Assembly: GCF_036322585.1 (NCBI RefSeq)
Contig: NZ_AP024600.1
Location: 4,898,001-4,962,000, forward strand
DNA from: Luteolibacter sp. LG18
GTDB taxonomy: Bacteria > Verrucomicrobiota > Verrucomicrobiia > Verrucomicrobiales > Akkermansiaceae
Direction of reading: 5' to 3'
DNA: 64,000 bases
A program made the position numbers and the translations under genes. Positions 26,272-34,151 of this stretch are shown one piece after another. Each line of letters begins with the position of its first letter. The first letter of the stretch is position 1. The notes beneath the pieces are model-generated. The model had not been told where the DNA came from, did not search any database, and saw only the letters and a program-made list of their open reading frames with translations.

Positions 26272-27297
26272 TCAGGGCTTGAGGTTCGGAGCGGTCGGGG
26301 CGGCTTGCTTGGCCTTGGCCTGAAGTTCCGCCGCGCGGTCCTTGTCGCCATTGAGCTCCGCGATGCGCGCCAGCGTCGTCAACGCGACAGCCTGCGCAGG
26401 ACCCGCGGCCGCTGTCAGCGGGGTCGCGATCTTTTCCGCCGCGCTCCGCAACGGTGCACCCGCGTCCGGCTGCGCCACCAAGTGGGCCGCGATGGACACC
26501 AGCACCTCGGGTTGCTTCGCGTAGTCCTCGCAGAGGATCTTGCCGAGTTCGAGCGCGTCGCCCGGCTGCTTCTTCGCCAGCAGCAGGTCCAGCTCCGCCA
26601 GGCCACCGATGTAACCGAATTTCCCGGTGAGCGATTCCTGGAGCTGCGCGATGGTCGCCTCGGCCTCGTCCAGCTTGCCCGCGCGGATCTCGGTCTGGGC
26701 GCGCGCCGCCAGTTCAGCGGCCTTCGCGCTCGGTGCCGTCGCTTCCGCCGTCGGCTGGTCGCCGGAGGAGGACTTGATGGAGGCCTCCGCCAGCAGTCCC
26801 TCGATCAACGATTCCTTCAGCTCCATCGGATGGCCGATGTAGGCGAGCGCGCCCTTCTTGTTCACCACGAACGCGCAGGGGATGCCGTTCTGGCCCGCCG
26901 CGGTGAGCCAGTGCTTCGCCATCCAGCCACCTTCGCTCTTGTTGTCGTCCACCGTCACGCGGTAGCTCATTTTCCCGGCCATCTTTTTGACGAACTCGGA
27001 AACCTTCGCCGAGTCCTCGCCGAGGTTCTGCCCGATGACCACCAGGCCCTTGTCCTTGTATTTCTTCTGCAGCTCGTCGACGTGCGGGATCGAGGCAATG
27101 CACGGCCCGCACCAGGTGGCCCAGAACTCGACGATGTAGACCTTGTCCCCCTCGAACTCCTTCACTTCCTCGCCTTGTGCCCACGCGCTCACCTGGATCT
27201 TCGGCGCCGGATCTCCGGTTTTCAGGACAGCGTGGGCCGCAGGCGCGGACCAGACGTACGCAGCCACCGCGGGCAAGCAGAAGAGCCAGGACTTCAT
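26272..27297 (-). CDS. secreted TlpA/ResA-like thioredoxin protein with helical C-terminal domain
   Basis: The 341-residue protein has a signal peptide (about 1-23), a thioredoxin-like domain with W-A-T-W-C63-G-P-C66 and the cis-proline region (N-G-I-P-C-A-F-V), then an Ala-rich helical region (about 190-341) resembling TPR repeats. The periplasmic thioredoxin part would reduce or isomerise disulfides. It is the first gene of the Bat-type operon, 55 bases before moxR, which suggests the module handles envelope proteins in a redox-linked way. It is longer than typical TlpA proteins (about 180 residues) because of the helical extension. Confidence 0.88.
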   Translation of the reverse strand: MKSWLFCLPAVAAYVWSAPAAHAVLKTGDPAPKIQVSAWAQGEEVKEFEGDKVYIVEFWATWCGPCIASIPHVDELQKKYKDKGLVVIGQNLGEDSAKVSEFVKKMAGKMSYRVTVDDNKSEGGWMAKHWLTAAGQNGIPCAFVVNKKGALAYIGHPMELKESLIEGLLAEASIKSSSGDQPTAEATAPSAKAAELAARAQTEIRAGKLDEAEATIAQLQESLTGKFGYIGGLAELDLLLAKKQPGDALELGKILCEDYAKQPEVLVSIAAHLVAQPDAGAPLRSAAEKIATPLTAAAGPAQAVALTTLARIAELNGDKDRAAELQAKAKQAAPTAPNLKP

Positions 27298-27624
27298 CGG
27301 GTTTGGGATCGGGTTTCAGTGTTCGGAAACGTTCCTGCCAGCGGGCGCGTTTCGAGAATGTGCGATCCAAAACGCCGCAAAACCCGGAATCCATCTCTAA
27401 ATTGTTGGAATATAGAACCACTCAACTCACTAGGGATTCCTTACTCCTCATGACGGGATCGGAGCAGATGCGGACAATCATTGGGACGTCCCCACCGTTC
27501 TGATCGACCAGCCCCAATCCCTCGATGTCATCGGAGCGAACCAGTGGCTCCTCCACCCGAAAATAATCGTGCCAGGATCGGGCTGCTCAAACCCACCTTC
27601 CCCTCATCAGCCCATCCAACTCGC
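27298..27624. other. intergenic region upstream of the Bat operon
   Basis: No gene, RNA or clear repeat was found in this stretch of about 330 bases. It should hold the promoter of the - strand tlpA-moxR operon, but no convincing -35/-10 pair could be picked. The sequence is less GC-rich than the adjacent genes. Confidence 0.3.
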
Positions 27625-27678
27625 CACAAAAAAGCCGACCTTAAATAGGTCGGCCTGAATGGCGGAGCGGGAGGGATT
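27625..27678 (-). repeat. partial duplicate of the tRNA-Ser 3' end with its terminator
   Basis: These 54 bases repeat 27836-27889 except in the terminator loop (ttaaata versus ttgatga). The copy contains an intact intrinsic terminator (stem gccgacc/ggtcggc, 27634-27654, with six T on the - strand) and the last 19 bases of the tRNA-Ser gene including CCA (27660-27678). The rest of the tRNA is absent or unrecognisable here. It is a tRNA remnant, created by duplication or by insertion and decay. Confidence 0.8.
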
Positions 27679-27837
27679 GCCGCCGCTTCGCTCCGGCCCT
27701 GTCACCTTGCATGCTTCGCATGAGCCTTGGCACGCCGTTGCCAACGGCTACCGCGGTCGAACCCTCAAGAAGCCTCGCGGCGCTCGGCAAGGGTTCTCGC
27801 CCCTCCCTCCGCCAACAGGTCACGCGGATCACAGACA

Positions 27838-27865
27838 CAAAAAAGCCGACCTTGATGAGGTCGGC
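27838..27865 (-). terminator. intrinsic terminator of tRNA-Ser
   Basis: On the - strand the stem gccgacc/ggtcggc with a seven-base loop is followed by six T residues, starting six bases after the tRNA 3' end. It is the intact counterpart of the copy in the upstream-lying remnant. Confidence 0.85.
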
Positions 27866-27870
27866 CTGAA

Positions 27871-27960
27871 TGGCGGAGCGGGAGGGATTCGAACCCTCGG
27901 TAAGGTTTCCCCTACGCCTCTTTAGCAAAGAGGTACTTTCGACCGCTCAGCCACCGCTCC
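27871..27960 (-). tRNA. tRNA-Ser (GCT)
   Basis: The 90-base class II tRNA has encoded CCA, acceptor stem GGAGCGG/CCGCTCC, a D-arm with TGGCTGAGCGGTCGAAAG, anticodon stem-loop CCTCT-TTGCTAA-AGAGG (anticodon GCT), a long variable arm and T-arm GGTTCGAATCC. The long variable arm and the anticodon agree on serine. Confidence 0.95.
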
Positions 27961-28070
27961 GTGTTGCTTGCGCGGGAGCGTTGAACCACAGGTGACGGAG
28001 ATCGTCAACATCCTCGCGCAGAAAATTCATCGGCTTGCAGGAAAGTCCAGCCGCGAGCACCTTCAAGGCC

Positions 28071-28505
28071 ATGAACCGGGCCACTGGAATCCTTCTCACC
28101 GTCCTCGTCACCGCCTCGCTGCCCGCCTGCTCCTTGTTCCATTCTGAAAAGCCCAAAAAGGAGGAGAAGCCGAAGGAGCCCGCCACCAAATTGGTCGGCC
28201 GGATATCTTCCATCTCCGGCGACAAGAAGTTCGTGCTGATCCAAAGCTACGGCCAATGGGAGGTCCCCACCGGAGCGATCCTGACCACCCGGGCCGGCGA
28301 AAACCGGGTCTCGAACCTCCGCTGCAGCGGCGAGAAGCTCGGACAATTCGCCGCCGCTGACATTCAAGCAGGCCTGCCGGAGGTCGGGGATGGCGTCCTC
28401 TACACCCTTCCCATCGAGGAAGAGACGTCCAAACCGATCCCGGAACCGCCTTCGGATAAAAAGAAACCGGCGGAAAACATTCCCCCTCCCCCCTCCGCCC
28501 CCTGA
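28071..28505 (+). CDS. small lipoprotein of unknown function
   Basis: The 144-residue product has a lipoprotein signal (lipobox L-P-A-C, Cys20), a charged Lys/Glu/Pro spacer (25-47), a compact beta-rich core (about 50-115, L-V-G-R-I-S-S-I-S-G-D-K-K-F-V-L-I-Q) and a proline/lysine-rich tail. The core looks like a small OB- or SH3-like barrel, but no family is assigned. The ATG at 28071 is chosen because the signal peptide starts there. It has no obvious operon partners. Confidence 0.72.
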   Translation: MNRATGILLTVLVTASLPACSLFHSEKPKKEEKPKEPATKLVGRISSISGDKKFVLIQSYGQWEVPTGAILTTRAGENRVSNLRCSGEKLGQFAAADIQAGLPEVGDGVLYTLPIEEETSKPIPEPPSDKKKPAENIPPPPSAP

Positions 28506-28554
28506 TTCCCCCCTTGCAGGACGAACCAAGCGGCGTAATTTCAAAAACTTGGAC

Positions 28555-28569
28555 TCCCGATAATCAGGA
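28555..28569. promoter_or_regulatory. imperfect palindrome upstream of the marR gene, possible operator
   Basis: The 15-base sequence tcccgataatcagga is a palindrome around a central A with one mismatched pair. It lies 115 bases before the MarR-type gene. MarR proteins often bind such sites and repress their own promoter. Assignment is by position and symmetry only. Confidence 0.3.
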
Positions 28570-28683
28570 AGTCTTAAATTTTCGCAGTTTGGAGTTGAAT
28601 ACTATTTGGCATTCCTGCTAGTTTTCCTCTCGCAAAGGCTGTGCTCCCTTACTTGTCCCGAAGCATGAACACTAAAACCAGCC

Positions 28684-29145
28684 ATGAAACTGAGCACATC
28701 GAGCGCGTCGAGCGCGTCGGTTCAAGCCGATGCGGATCGTCTCGCTGACTTCGTCTTGTTTACGCAGCGTAGCTGCATTCTGAACCTGTCGTCCGAACTC
28801 AACAAAGGAAACGTGTCATTCCCCCAGTTCTTCCTTTTGACGTATCTTTCGAGCGAGGAATATCTGACCATGTCGGATATCGCGAAGAAGATGGGCCATT
28901 CGACCGCCGCGGCCACTGGCCTCGTCGATCGGCTGGAGAAGCTGGCCTATGTGGAACGTGTCCACGCTGCCGAAGATCGTCGTAAGATCATGGTGCGTAT
29001 CACCGCCAAGGGCGCCGAGCTTGTCTCGAAAATGCGCAAGGAGATCGCCAGTGACCTCGCGGGAATCCTCGCCGGCATGGATGAGGACGAGGCGGAAGCC
29101 GTCGAACACACGAAGCGCGCCATCAAGGGCCGCGCCATCGCGTGA
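28684..29145 (+). CDS. MarR family transcriptional regulator
   Basis: The 153-residue protein is a winged helix-turn-helix regulator. The recognition region M-S-D-I-A-K-K-M-G-H-S-T-A-A-A-T-G-L-V-D-R-L-E-K follows the MarR pattern (split here by residue class), and the wing is E-D-R-R-K-I-M-V-R-I-T. The N-terminal Ser/Ala-rich stretch is unstructured. The ligand and target genes are unknown. The next + strand gene, pgeF, begins 63 bases later but there is no evidence that it is the target. Confidence 0.9.
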   Translation: MKLSTSSASSASVQADADRLADFVLFTQRSCILNLSSELNKGNVSFPQFFLLTYLSSEEYLTMSDIAKKMGHSTAAATGLVDRLEKLAYVERVHAAEDRRKIMVRITAKGAELVSKMRKEIASDLAGILAGMDEDEAEAVEHTKRAIKGRAIA

Positions 29146-29208
29146 GCGTCGGACTCCGCTAACGAAACCCGCTTGGCGGATCCCTCGCGCCTCCGTTACG
29201 GTCGCTCC

Positions 29209-29892
29209 GTGACGGAGGCGCCCCCCTTTCTAGACCCTATCAATTCCCTGCCCGGTTTCCGGGCCACCTGGATCCCACGCATTCCCGGCGTGGTGGTGGA
29301 AGATGCGGACCGCGATGAAGCGATGCGTCGTCTGCGGCCACATCATGAAAACGCGGTGGCCGCCTTCGGTGGCACGGCGGAAAGCTGGTGGCGCGCCGAA
29401 CAGGTGCACGGCACCGGCGTGGCCGTGGTGCCCGGAGCGGAAACGATTTCCGCGCCGGACGGTTTACCGGTGGTGCCCGGTGTCGATGGCCTGGTAACGA
29501 ACACTCCCGGCACGGTCCTGGCCATTTACGTGGCGGACTGCGGGGCCATCTGGCTGGCGGACCAGCAGACCGGAGCCATCGGGATGCTGCATTCCGGCAA
29601 GAAGGGCACGGAGGGAAATATCTTCCAGACCGCCTTGGAGACCATGGCCCGCGAATTCGGCACCCGGCCGGAGGACGTCACCGCCGTGCTCGGCCCGTGC
29701 ATCCGCCCGCCGCACTACGAAATCGATTTCGCCACCGAGATCGGACGCCAGGCGGAGCAGGCCGGGCTTGCCTCGTTCACCGACTGCCGCGAGAACACGG
29801 CCACCGATTTGGCCCGTCACTACAGCTACCGCATCGAGATGGGCAAGACGGGTCGCATGATGGCCCTCATCACCCGCGATTTCCCCGCATGA
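29209..29892 (+). CDS. pgeF: PgeF/YfiH family protein (peptidoglycan editing factor, laccase-domain)
   Basis: The 227-residue protein carries the three metal-site motifs of the YfiH/PgeF family: Q-V-H-G, V-A-D-C and L-H-S-G, plus G-P-C-I-R. Family members were described as multicopper oxidases or purine nucleosidases and, in E. coli, as peptidoglycan editing enzymes. The usual H-A-G-W-R-G segment reads H-S-G-K-K-G, and C-x-P reads C-G-A, so the site is a variant. A GTG at 29209 fits family length better than a TTG at 29173. The stop overlaps the ispE start (ATGA). Confidence 0.78.
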   Translation: MTEAPPFLDPINSLPGFRATWIPRIPGVVVEDADRDEAMRRLRPHHENAVAAFGGTAESWWRAEQVHGTGVAVVPGAETISAPDGLPVVPGVDGLVTNTPGTVLAIYVADCGAIWLADQQTGAIGMLHSGKKGTEGNIFQTALETMAREFGTRPEDVTAVLGPCIRPPHYEIDFATEIGRQAEQAGLASFTDCRENTATDLARHYSYRIEMGKTGRMMALITRDFPA

Positions 29893-30734
29893 TCCAAGTC
29901 TCCGCTCCCGCCAAACTCAACCTCTCGCTGCGCGTGGTGCGTCGGCGTGAGGACGGTTTCCACGAACTCGACACGCTCATGATCCGCCTGCCGGGATTGG
30001 CGGACACCCTGGAGTTCCGCGAGGCGGAGGCGTTCGCGTTCTCCTGCTCCGATCCCACGGTGCCGGGCGATGAATCGAACCTGGTGGTGAAGGCGATCCG
30101 TGCTTGGGAAGCCGCCGCCGGACGGAAGGCGGAATGCCACGCCCACCTTGAAAAGCACGTGCCGCACGGCGCGGGCCTCGGCGGTGGCAGCAGCGATGCC
30201 GCCAGCGCGCTGGCGGCGGTGAACGAGATGCACGGCACGCCATTGTCTTTGGAGCGCCTGATCGAGATCGCCGGCAGCTTCGGCTCCGACATTCCTTTCT
30301 TCCTGATGCCGGGCGCGGTGCGCTGCACCGGCCGCGGCGAGGTTCTGGAACCAGCCCCCTGCCCGCCCGCATTGCCGGTGCTGCTTTTGAAACCGGGTTT
30401 CGGGGTGGCCACGCCGGATGCGTACAAGCGATGGAAGGATTCGCAGCCGCTGCCGGGCGTCCGCTATGACGCTCAGGTCTTCTCGTGGGGCGAACTCGTG
30501 AATGATCTGGAACGACCGGTCTTCGAGAAGCACCGCTTCCTCGCCGAGGTGAAGGAATGGCTGCTCGATCGGCCGGAGGTGGCCGGGGCGCTGATGAGCG
30601 GTTCCGGCTCGACCATGCTTGCCGTGCTCCACGATCTGGCGTCAGCCGATACCGTGGCAGAAGCCGCGCGAGCCGAGCTCGACCCGGGATTGTGGTCGTG
30701 GGCGGGACTCACGGATGGCGGGGTTCCCGCGTAA
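29889..30734 (+). CDS. ispE: 4-diphosphocytidyl-2-C-methyl-D-erythritol kinase IspE
   Basis: The 281-residue cytosolic GHMP kinase acts in the MEP isoprenoid pathway, phosphorylating CDP-ME at the 2-position. The N-terminal A-P-A-K-L-N-L-S-L substrate motif, the ATP-binding P-H-G-A-G-L-G-G-G-S-S-D-A-A segment near 95 and the C-terminal M-S-G-S-G-S-T motif near 240 are all present. Length is typical (about 285). The start overlaps the pgeF stop by four bases, so translation is coupled, although the two proteins have no known functional link. Confidence 0.94.
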   Translation: MIQVSAPAKLNLSLRVVRRREDGFHELDTLMIRLPGLADTLEFREAEAFAFSCSDPTVPGDESNLVVKAIRAWEAAAGRKAECHAHLEKHVPHGAGLGGGSSDAASALAAVNEMHGTPLSLERLIEIAGSFGSDIPFFLMPGAVRCTGRGEVLEPAPCPPALPVLLLKPGFGVATPDAYKRWKDSQPLPGVRYDAQVFSWGELVNDLERPVFEKHRFLAEVKEWLLDRPEVAGALMSGSGSTMLAVLHDLASADTVAEAARAELDPGLWSWAGLTDGGVPA

Positions 30735-30827
30735 CGCGCACAGCGGCCTGCCAGACGATTCGTTTCCATATCCCGGAAAGGAATCTTGAAAATTGCATGG
30801 AATTTAAGACGTTGATAGCGACGAATC

Positions 30828-31760
30828 ATGCCGAAATCCCACCTCCACCTCTTTCTAGCCTTGCTGGTCGCGATCATGACCCTGCCATTGTCCGCGGAAG
30901 AACCGTCCGCCGCGTGGTCGCCGGACTACTGGCAGAAGATGCCGAGCGACGAAATGCCCCTCTGGCCGAAGGGCGCTCCCGGAGCCAAGGGCAAAGAGCC
31001 ACAGGACATCCCCACCCTCACCCCCTTCTTCGCGCCCCCCACGAACGCCACCGGGGCGGCGATGATCATTTGTCCGGGAGGCGCTTACGCGAAACTCACC
31101 CCGCATGAAGGGCTCTATTACGCGTTTTGGCTGAACGAGATGGGCATTTCGGCATTCGTCCTGAAATACCGCCTCGGCACCAATGGCTACCATCACCCGG
31201 CGATGATGAACGACGTCCAGCGCGCGATCCGCTACGTCCGGGCGAAGGCCCCGGAATGGAAACTCGATCCGAAGCGCATCGGAATCATCGGCTCTTCGGC
31301 GGGCGGGCATCTGGCCTCGACCGCGCTCACGCATTTCGATCCCGGTCAGGCGGGTGCCTCCGATCCCATCGAGCGGGTGAGCTCCCGACCCGACCTCGGC
31401 ATCCTCTGCTATCCGGTGATCACGCTCGGACCGGCCACCCATGAGGACAGCCGGAAGAACCTGCTCGGTGAGCAACCGGACCCGGCGCTGGTCGATTCGC
31501 TCTCGAATGAAAAGCAGGTAACCAAGGACACCCCTCCCACGTTCATCTTCCACACCGAGGACGACACTATCGTGAAGGTCGAGAACTCGCGGCTCTTCGC
31601 CGCGGCCTTGAAGCAAAATGGCGTCCCCTTCGCCCTGCACCTCTACCCTTCCGGCCCCCACGGCATCGGACTCGGCAGCCGGCAGTGGGACCCGCAGCAC
31701 CGCCATCCGTGGACCGGCGAGTGCGCGCTGTGGCTGAAGCAAATGGGTTTTGCCCGATGA
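30828..31760 (+). CDS. secreted alpha/beta hydrolase (acetylxylan-esterase/BD-FAE-like)
   Basis: The 310-residue enzyme has a signal peptide (residues 1-22, L-S-A-E). The nucleophile elbow is G-S-S-A-G-G, with oxyanion-hole-type G-G-A-Y upstream. The acid and base candidates lie in E-D-D-T-I-V and G-P-H-G-I-G-L-G. This arrangement resembles esterases that deacetylate plant polysaccharides. The following gene also encodes a secreted SGNH esterase, so the pair may act on acylated polysaccharide. Exact substrate is inferred. Confidence 0.83.
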   Translation: MPKSHLHLFLALLVAIMTLPLSAEEPSAAWSPDYWQKMPSDEMPLWPKGAPGAKGKEPQDIPTLTPFFAPPTNATGAAMIICPGGAYAKLTPHEGLYYAFWLNEMGISAFVLKYRLGTNGYHHPAMMNDVQRAIRYVRAKAPEWKLDPKRIGIIGSSAGGHLASTALTHFDPGQAGASDPIERVSSRPDLGILCYPVITLGPATHEDSRKNLLGEQPDPALVDSLSNEKQVTKDTPPTFIFHTEDDTIVKVENSRLFAAALKQNGVPFALHLYPSGPHGIGLGSRQWDPQHRHPWTGECALWLKQMGFAR

Positions 31761-31797
31761 GCGCGGCAACGCCAGCATCCTCCAATCGAACCATTCC

Positions 31798-32562
31798 ATG
31801 CGTTCCCTGATTCCGTCCATCTCCCGGTCGATCCGAGCACTGGCTTTGCCGGTGCTTTTCCTGGGACTCCTGTCCGCGACCCATGCCGCCGAGGAACCGG
31901 TCCAGTCCCCCTTGCCCGTGAACTTTTTCAAAAACCTCCAGACGGCCAAGCGGGAGACCGTGGTGGTCTATGGCACCAGCCTGTCCCACACCGCCGCCTG
32001 GCCGCAGGCGTTGAAGGGCTACTTCGACCAGCGGTTTCCCGGCAAGGTCGAGGTGATCAACAGCGCGCAATCCGGACAGCAGTCGAACTGGGGCCTCGCC
32101 AACCTCCAGGAGCGGGTGCTTTCGAAGAAGCCCGACCTCGTCTTCATCGAGTTCTCGATGAACGACTCCGCCACCAAGCACCAGATCCCGGTCGAGCAGG
32201 CGGTGAAGAACCTCGACGCCATGGTGAAAGCCCTGCGCGAGCAGAACCCGCAGGTGGACATCGTGCTCCAGACCATGAACCCGGCGTGGGACTCACCCGC
32301 CGAGCCGCCGGAACGCGCGTCCGCCAAGGCCCGGCCGCATCTCGCGGATTACTACGAGAGTTATCGTGGCTACGCCCGGGAACACGGGCTGCCGCTGGTG
32401 GACCACTACCCGAACTGGCTGAAGCTCCAGCAGGAGCATGAAGAGCAATTCAAGAAGTGGATTCCCGATGGCACCCACCCAATCCCGGAAGCCAGCCTGG
32501 CGGTAACTTGGACGGCGATCGAGGCCCTTCTTGAGAAGGCGAGGAATGCGGCAGCGAAGTAG
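31798..32562 (+). CDS. secreted SGNH/GDSL hydrolase
   Basis: The 254-residue product has a signal peptide (about 1-31, T-H-A-A-E). Block I is V-V-Y-G-T-S-L-S, with Gly-Thr-Ser in place of Gly-Asp-Ser. Block II/III residues are visible in N-S-A-Q-S-G-Q and F-S-M-N-D-S, and block V is D-G-T-H-P-I. Serine, Asp and His of the triad are therefore retained. These enzymes are esterases, often on acylated carbohydrates. It begins 37 bases after the preceding esterase and its stop codon lies inside a REP-like repeat. Confidence 0.83.
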   Translation: MRSLIPSISRSIRALALPVLFLGLLSATHAAEEPVQSPLPVNFFKNLQTAKRETVVVYGTSLSHTAAWPQALKGYFDQRFPGKVEVINSAQSGQQSNWGLANLQERVLSKKPDLVFIEFSMNDSATKHQIPVEQAVKNLDAMVKALREQNPQVDIVLQTMNPAWDSPAEPPERASAKARPHLADYYESYRGYAREHGLPLVDHYPNWLKLQQEHEEQFKKWIPDGTHPIPEASLAVTWTAIEALLEKARNAAAK

Positions 32563-32706
32563 CACAAGTTTCCAACTTGCGGTAGGGAAGATCCACGAAC
32601 ACCTCCGCACATCCAGTCGCCCTGGTCGACGGAACCTCATAGTCCGATTGTTCCTGTACGAGAACGCGCGAGCGCTCCCACCCACAAGCAGGAATGCTTG
32701 TGCTAC
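32559..32706. repeat. REP-doublet-like element (REPIN candidate), family 2
   Basis: A ten-base terminal inverted repeat (gtagcacaag at 32559-32568, cttgtgctac at 32697-32706) brackets 148 bases. Each end forms its own hairpin: caagtt-tcc-aacttg at 32565-32579, and, read on the - strand, cacaagca-ttcc-tgcttgtg at 32683-32702. The variable stem pairs (TT/AA versus CA/TG) are compensatory. Both hairpins are preceded by GTAG. The left end overlaps the stop codon of the SGNH hydrolase gene. No open reading frame is supported inside. Confidence 0.7.
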
Positions 32707-32764
32707 ATTTGCTGCGCCGGAGCGGAAGAACCGCCCCGACTGCAAATGGGAAACCCGCGCTATT

Positions 32765-33223
32765 TCACATCTGATCCGGAATCTCCGGCTCGGTGAGCTT
32801 CGCAAGGAGTTCCAGCGATTCCTGCCAGCCCATGTAGCAGGCCTCCACCGGGATCATGCCGGGGATGCCTTCCTGGGTGATGTTCACCTCGGTCCCGCAG
32901 AACACCTCCCGCAGCTCGACGGTGGTGATCATCGTGCCGGGAAGATTGGGGTCCTCGAACTGGTCGTCGTAGCGGAGGCGTTCGTTCGGGACGAGCTCCA
33001 GGAACTTCCCGCCGAAGGCGTGGCTGCTGCCGGTATTGAAGTTCGTGAAGGACATCCGGTAGGTGCCGCCCACGGTGGCGTCCATGTGGTGGACCTTGCC
33101 GGTGAAGCCGTGCGGCGGCAGCCACTTGGCCATCGCATCGGGATCGAGGAAAGCGCGGTAGATGCGCTCGGGCTTGGAACGGAGGACGCGGTGGAGGCGG
33201 ACGGTATTGGTGGTGGCACTCAT
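32765..33223 (-). CDS. SRPBCC family protein (AHSA1-like)
   Basis: The 152-residue protein follows the AHSA1/START-like pattern: an N-terminal R-V-L-R-S-K-P-E-R-I-Y-R-A-F-L-D-P strand-helix, then K-W-L-P-P-H-G-F-T-G and a C-terminal helix G-W-Q-E-S-L-E-L-L-A-K-L. Such proteins form a hydrophobic cavity and may bind lipids or modulate chaperones; the bacterial ones are largely uncharacterised. The ATG at 33223 matches the domain start, and a longer Cys-rich N-terminal reading is unlikely. It has no close operon partner. Confidence 0.85.
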   Translation of the reverse strand: MSATTNTVRLHRVLRSKPERIYRAFLDPDAMAKWLPPHGFTGKVHHMDATVGGTYRMSFTNFNTGSSHAFGGKFLELVPNERLRYDDQFEDPNLPGTMITTVELREVFCGTEVNITQEGIPGMIPVEACYMGWQESLELLAKLTEPEIPDQM

Positions 33224-33289
33224 GGTTGTTTCAAATGGGGTCGTTTCATCTAGACGACGAACGGCCCCGGCGCAGCAGGACATTTTCCG

Positions 33290-33772
33290 TCACATTTTTT
33301 TCCGGCCGAATTGCGTGCGGTTCCGCAGGTTGAATTCAAATTCATGGGGCCCATTTGAGAGTAGGAATCCATCCGCACTACAACTCTCAACCGTCACCTC
33401 ACCGAGGAACTCCAGTCGAATGCCGCGAGTTTCAAAACGAACCTCCTCTCCTGAGATTTTGTCCACCAATAAGGGATGTCGCCCGCCGGTCATTCCTCCT
33501 TGTTCGATTACAACGATTGCCTTGAGCGCCGGCAGCTCAAGATAAGACTGTGAATCGAGAAGCGGAAACACCTTCCCACGGACATGCAGTAGGCGGGTGG
33601 ATCCCGAGTGCACATTGAGATTCTTGAAAAATGCATCGTGGAGATTTTCCACCCAAGGTTCGTGATCACCGAAGTGACGCAGTCTGGGAAAATAGAGCAC
33701 CCCGAAGAAAATCGCGGGAAGCGCCAGCCCCCACCCAACACCGCGAAGGCCCTTCACAAATTTCGATGCCAT
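33290..33772 (-). CDS. small membrane-anchored protein of unknown function
   Basis: The 160-residue product has one N-terminal hydrophobic segment (about 12-30, V-G-W-G-L-A-L-P-A-I-F-F-G-V-L-Y), a beta-rich body and a basic end (R-T-Q-F-G-R-K-K-M). No family is recognised. Base composition is lower in GC than neighbouring genes and codon use is less biased, which could mean recent acquisition or weak constraint. The ATG at 33772 is preferred over 33802. The coding assignment itself is moderate. Confidence 0.5.
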   Translation of the reverse strand: MASKFVKGLRGVGWGLALPAIFFGVLYFPRLRHFGDHEPWVENLHDAFFKNLNVHSGSTRLLHVRGKVFPLLDSQSYLELPALKAIVVIEQGGMTGGRHPLLVDKISGEEVRFETRGIRLEFLGEVTVESCSADGFLLSNGPHEFEFNLRNRTQFGRKKM

Positions 33773-34026
33773 CGCTCCAATGCTCCGCAATTTTCCCGCC
33801 AAAGGAAGGCCTTAGTTCAGCTCCCGATCACAACGGAACAGTATCGAATGGCAGGACGCCTCTCAACCAACCGAACTGAGCGAGCCCGGCGATCAGGTGA
33901 CAAACTCCGTTCAGATGGAGGGGTAACGGTCTTCACGCTCCTGGCCCTCTCTCTTTCGAGCTGCTGAATCATCAACTTCCGTTGACTAAGACGTTACCGT
34001 CCCGGTTTTGCCCCGGGAATCCTTGG
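33773..34026. other. intergenic region before the tig locus
   Basis: This stretch of about 250 bases has no supported gene. It contains an imperfect inverted repeat (ggtaacggtctt around 33925, aagacgttaccg around 33988) and a short hairpin cccgg-ttttgc-cccggg near 34003. These may mark a transcript end, but orientation is unclear. Confidence 0.3.
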
Positions 34027-34072
34027 ATTCCGCCCCGCCGGGCTCCCAATCCCCACCGAATCGGGGCGGAAT
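34027..34072. promoter_or_regulatory. 11-base inverted repeat upstream of the tig promoter
   Basis: attccgccccg (34027-34037) and cggggcggaat (34062-34072) are perfect reverse complements separated by 24 bases. They lie just upstream of the putative -35 box of tig. This could be a regulator-binding site or a structured leader remnant. No T-run follows. Confidence 0.4.
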
Positions 34073-34086
34073 GGCGAATACCCGGT

Positions 34087-34116
34087 TTGACAAGCGGGCC
34101 GGAGCGGCCCTAGCTT
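34087..34116 (+). promoter_or_regulatory. putative sigma-70-type promoter of tig
   Basis: A consensus -35 (TTGACA at 34087-34092) is followed after 18 bases by TAGCTT (34111-34116), which keeps the first T and A of a -10 box. The start codon of tig lies 36 bases further on. Confidence 0.45.
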
Positions 34117-34151
34117 CCCGCCCCCGGCCGTACCGTGCCGGTCCCGCCACC

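Noticed and set aside
27679..27835. A second full tRNA between the two terminator copies
   Set aside because: Only the last 19 bases of tRNA-Ser are recognisable; no acceptor 5' strand, D-arm or anticodon arm could be folded.
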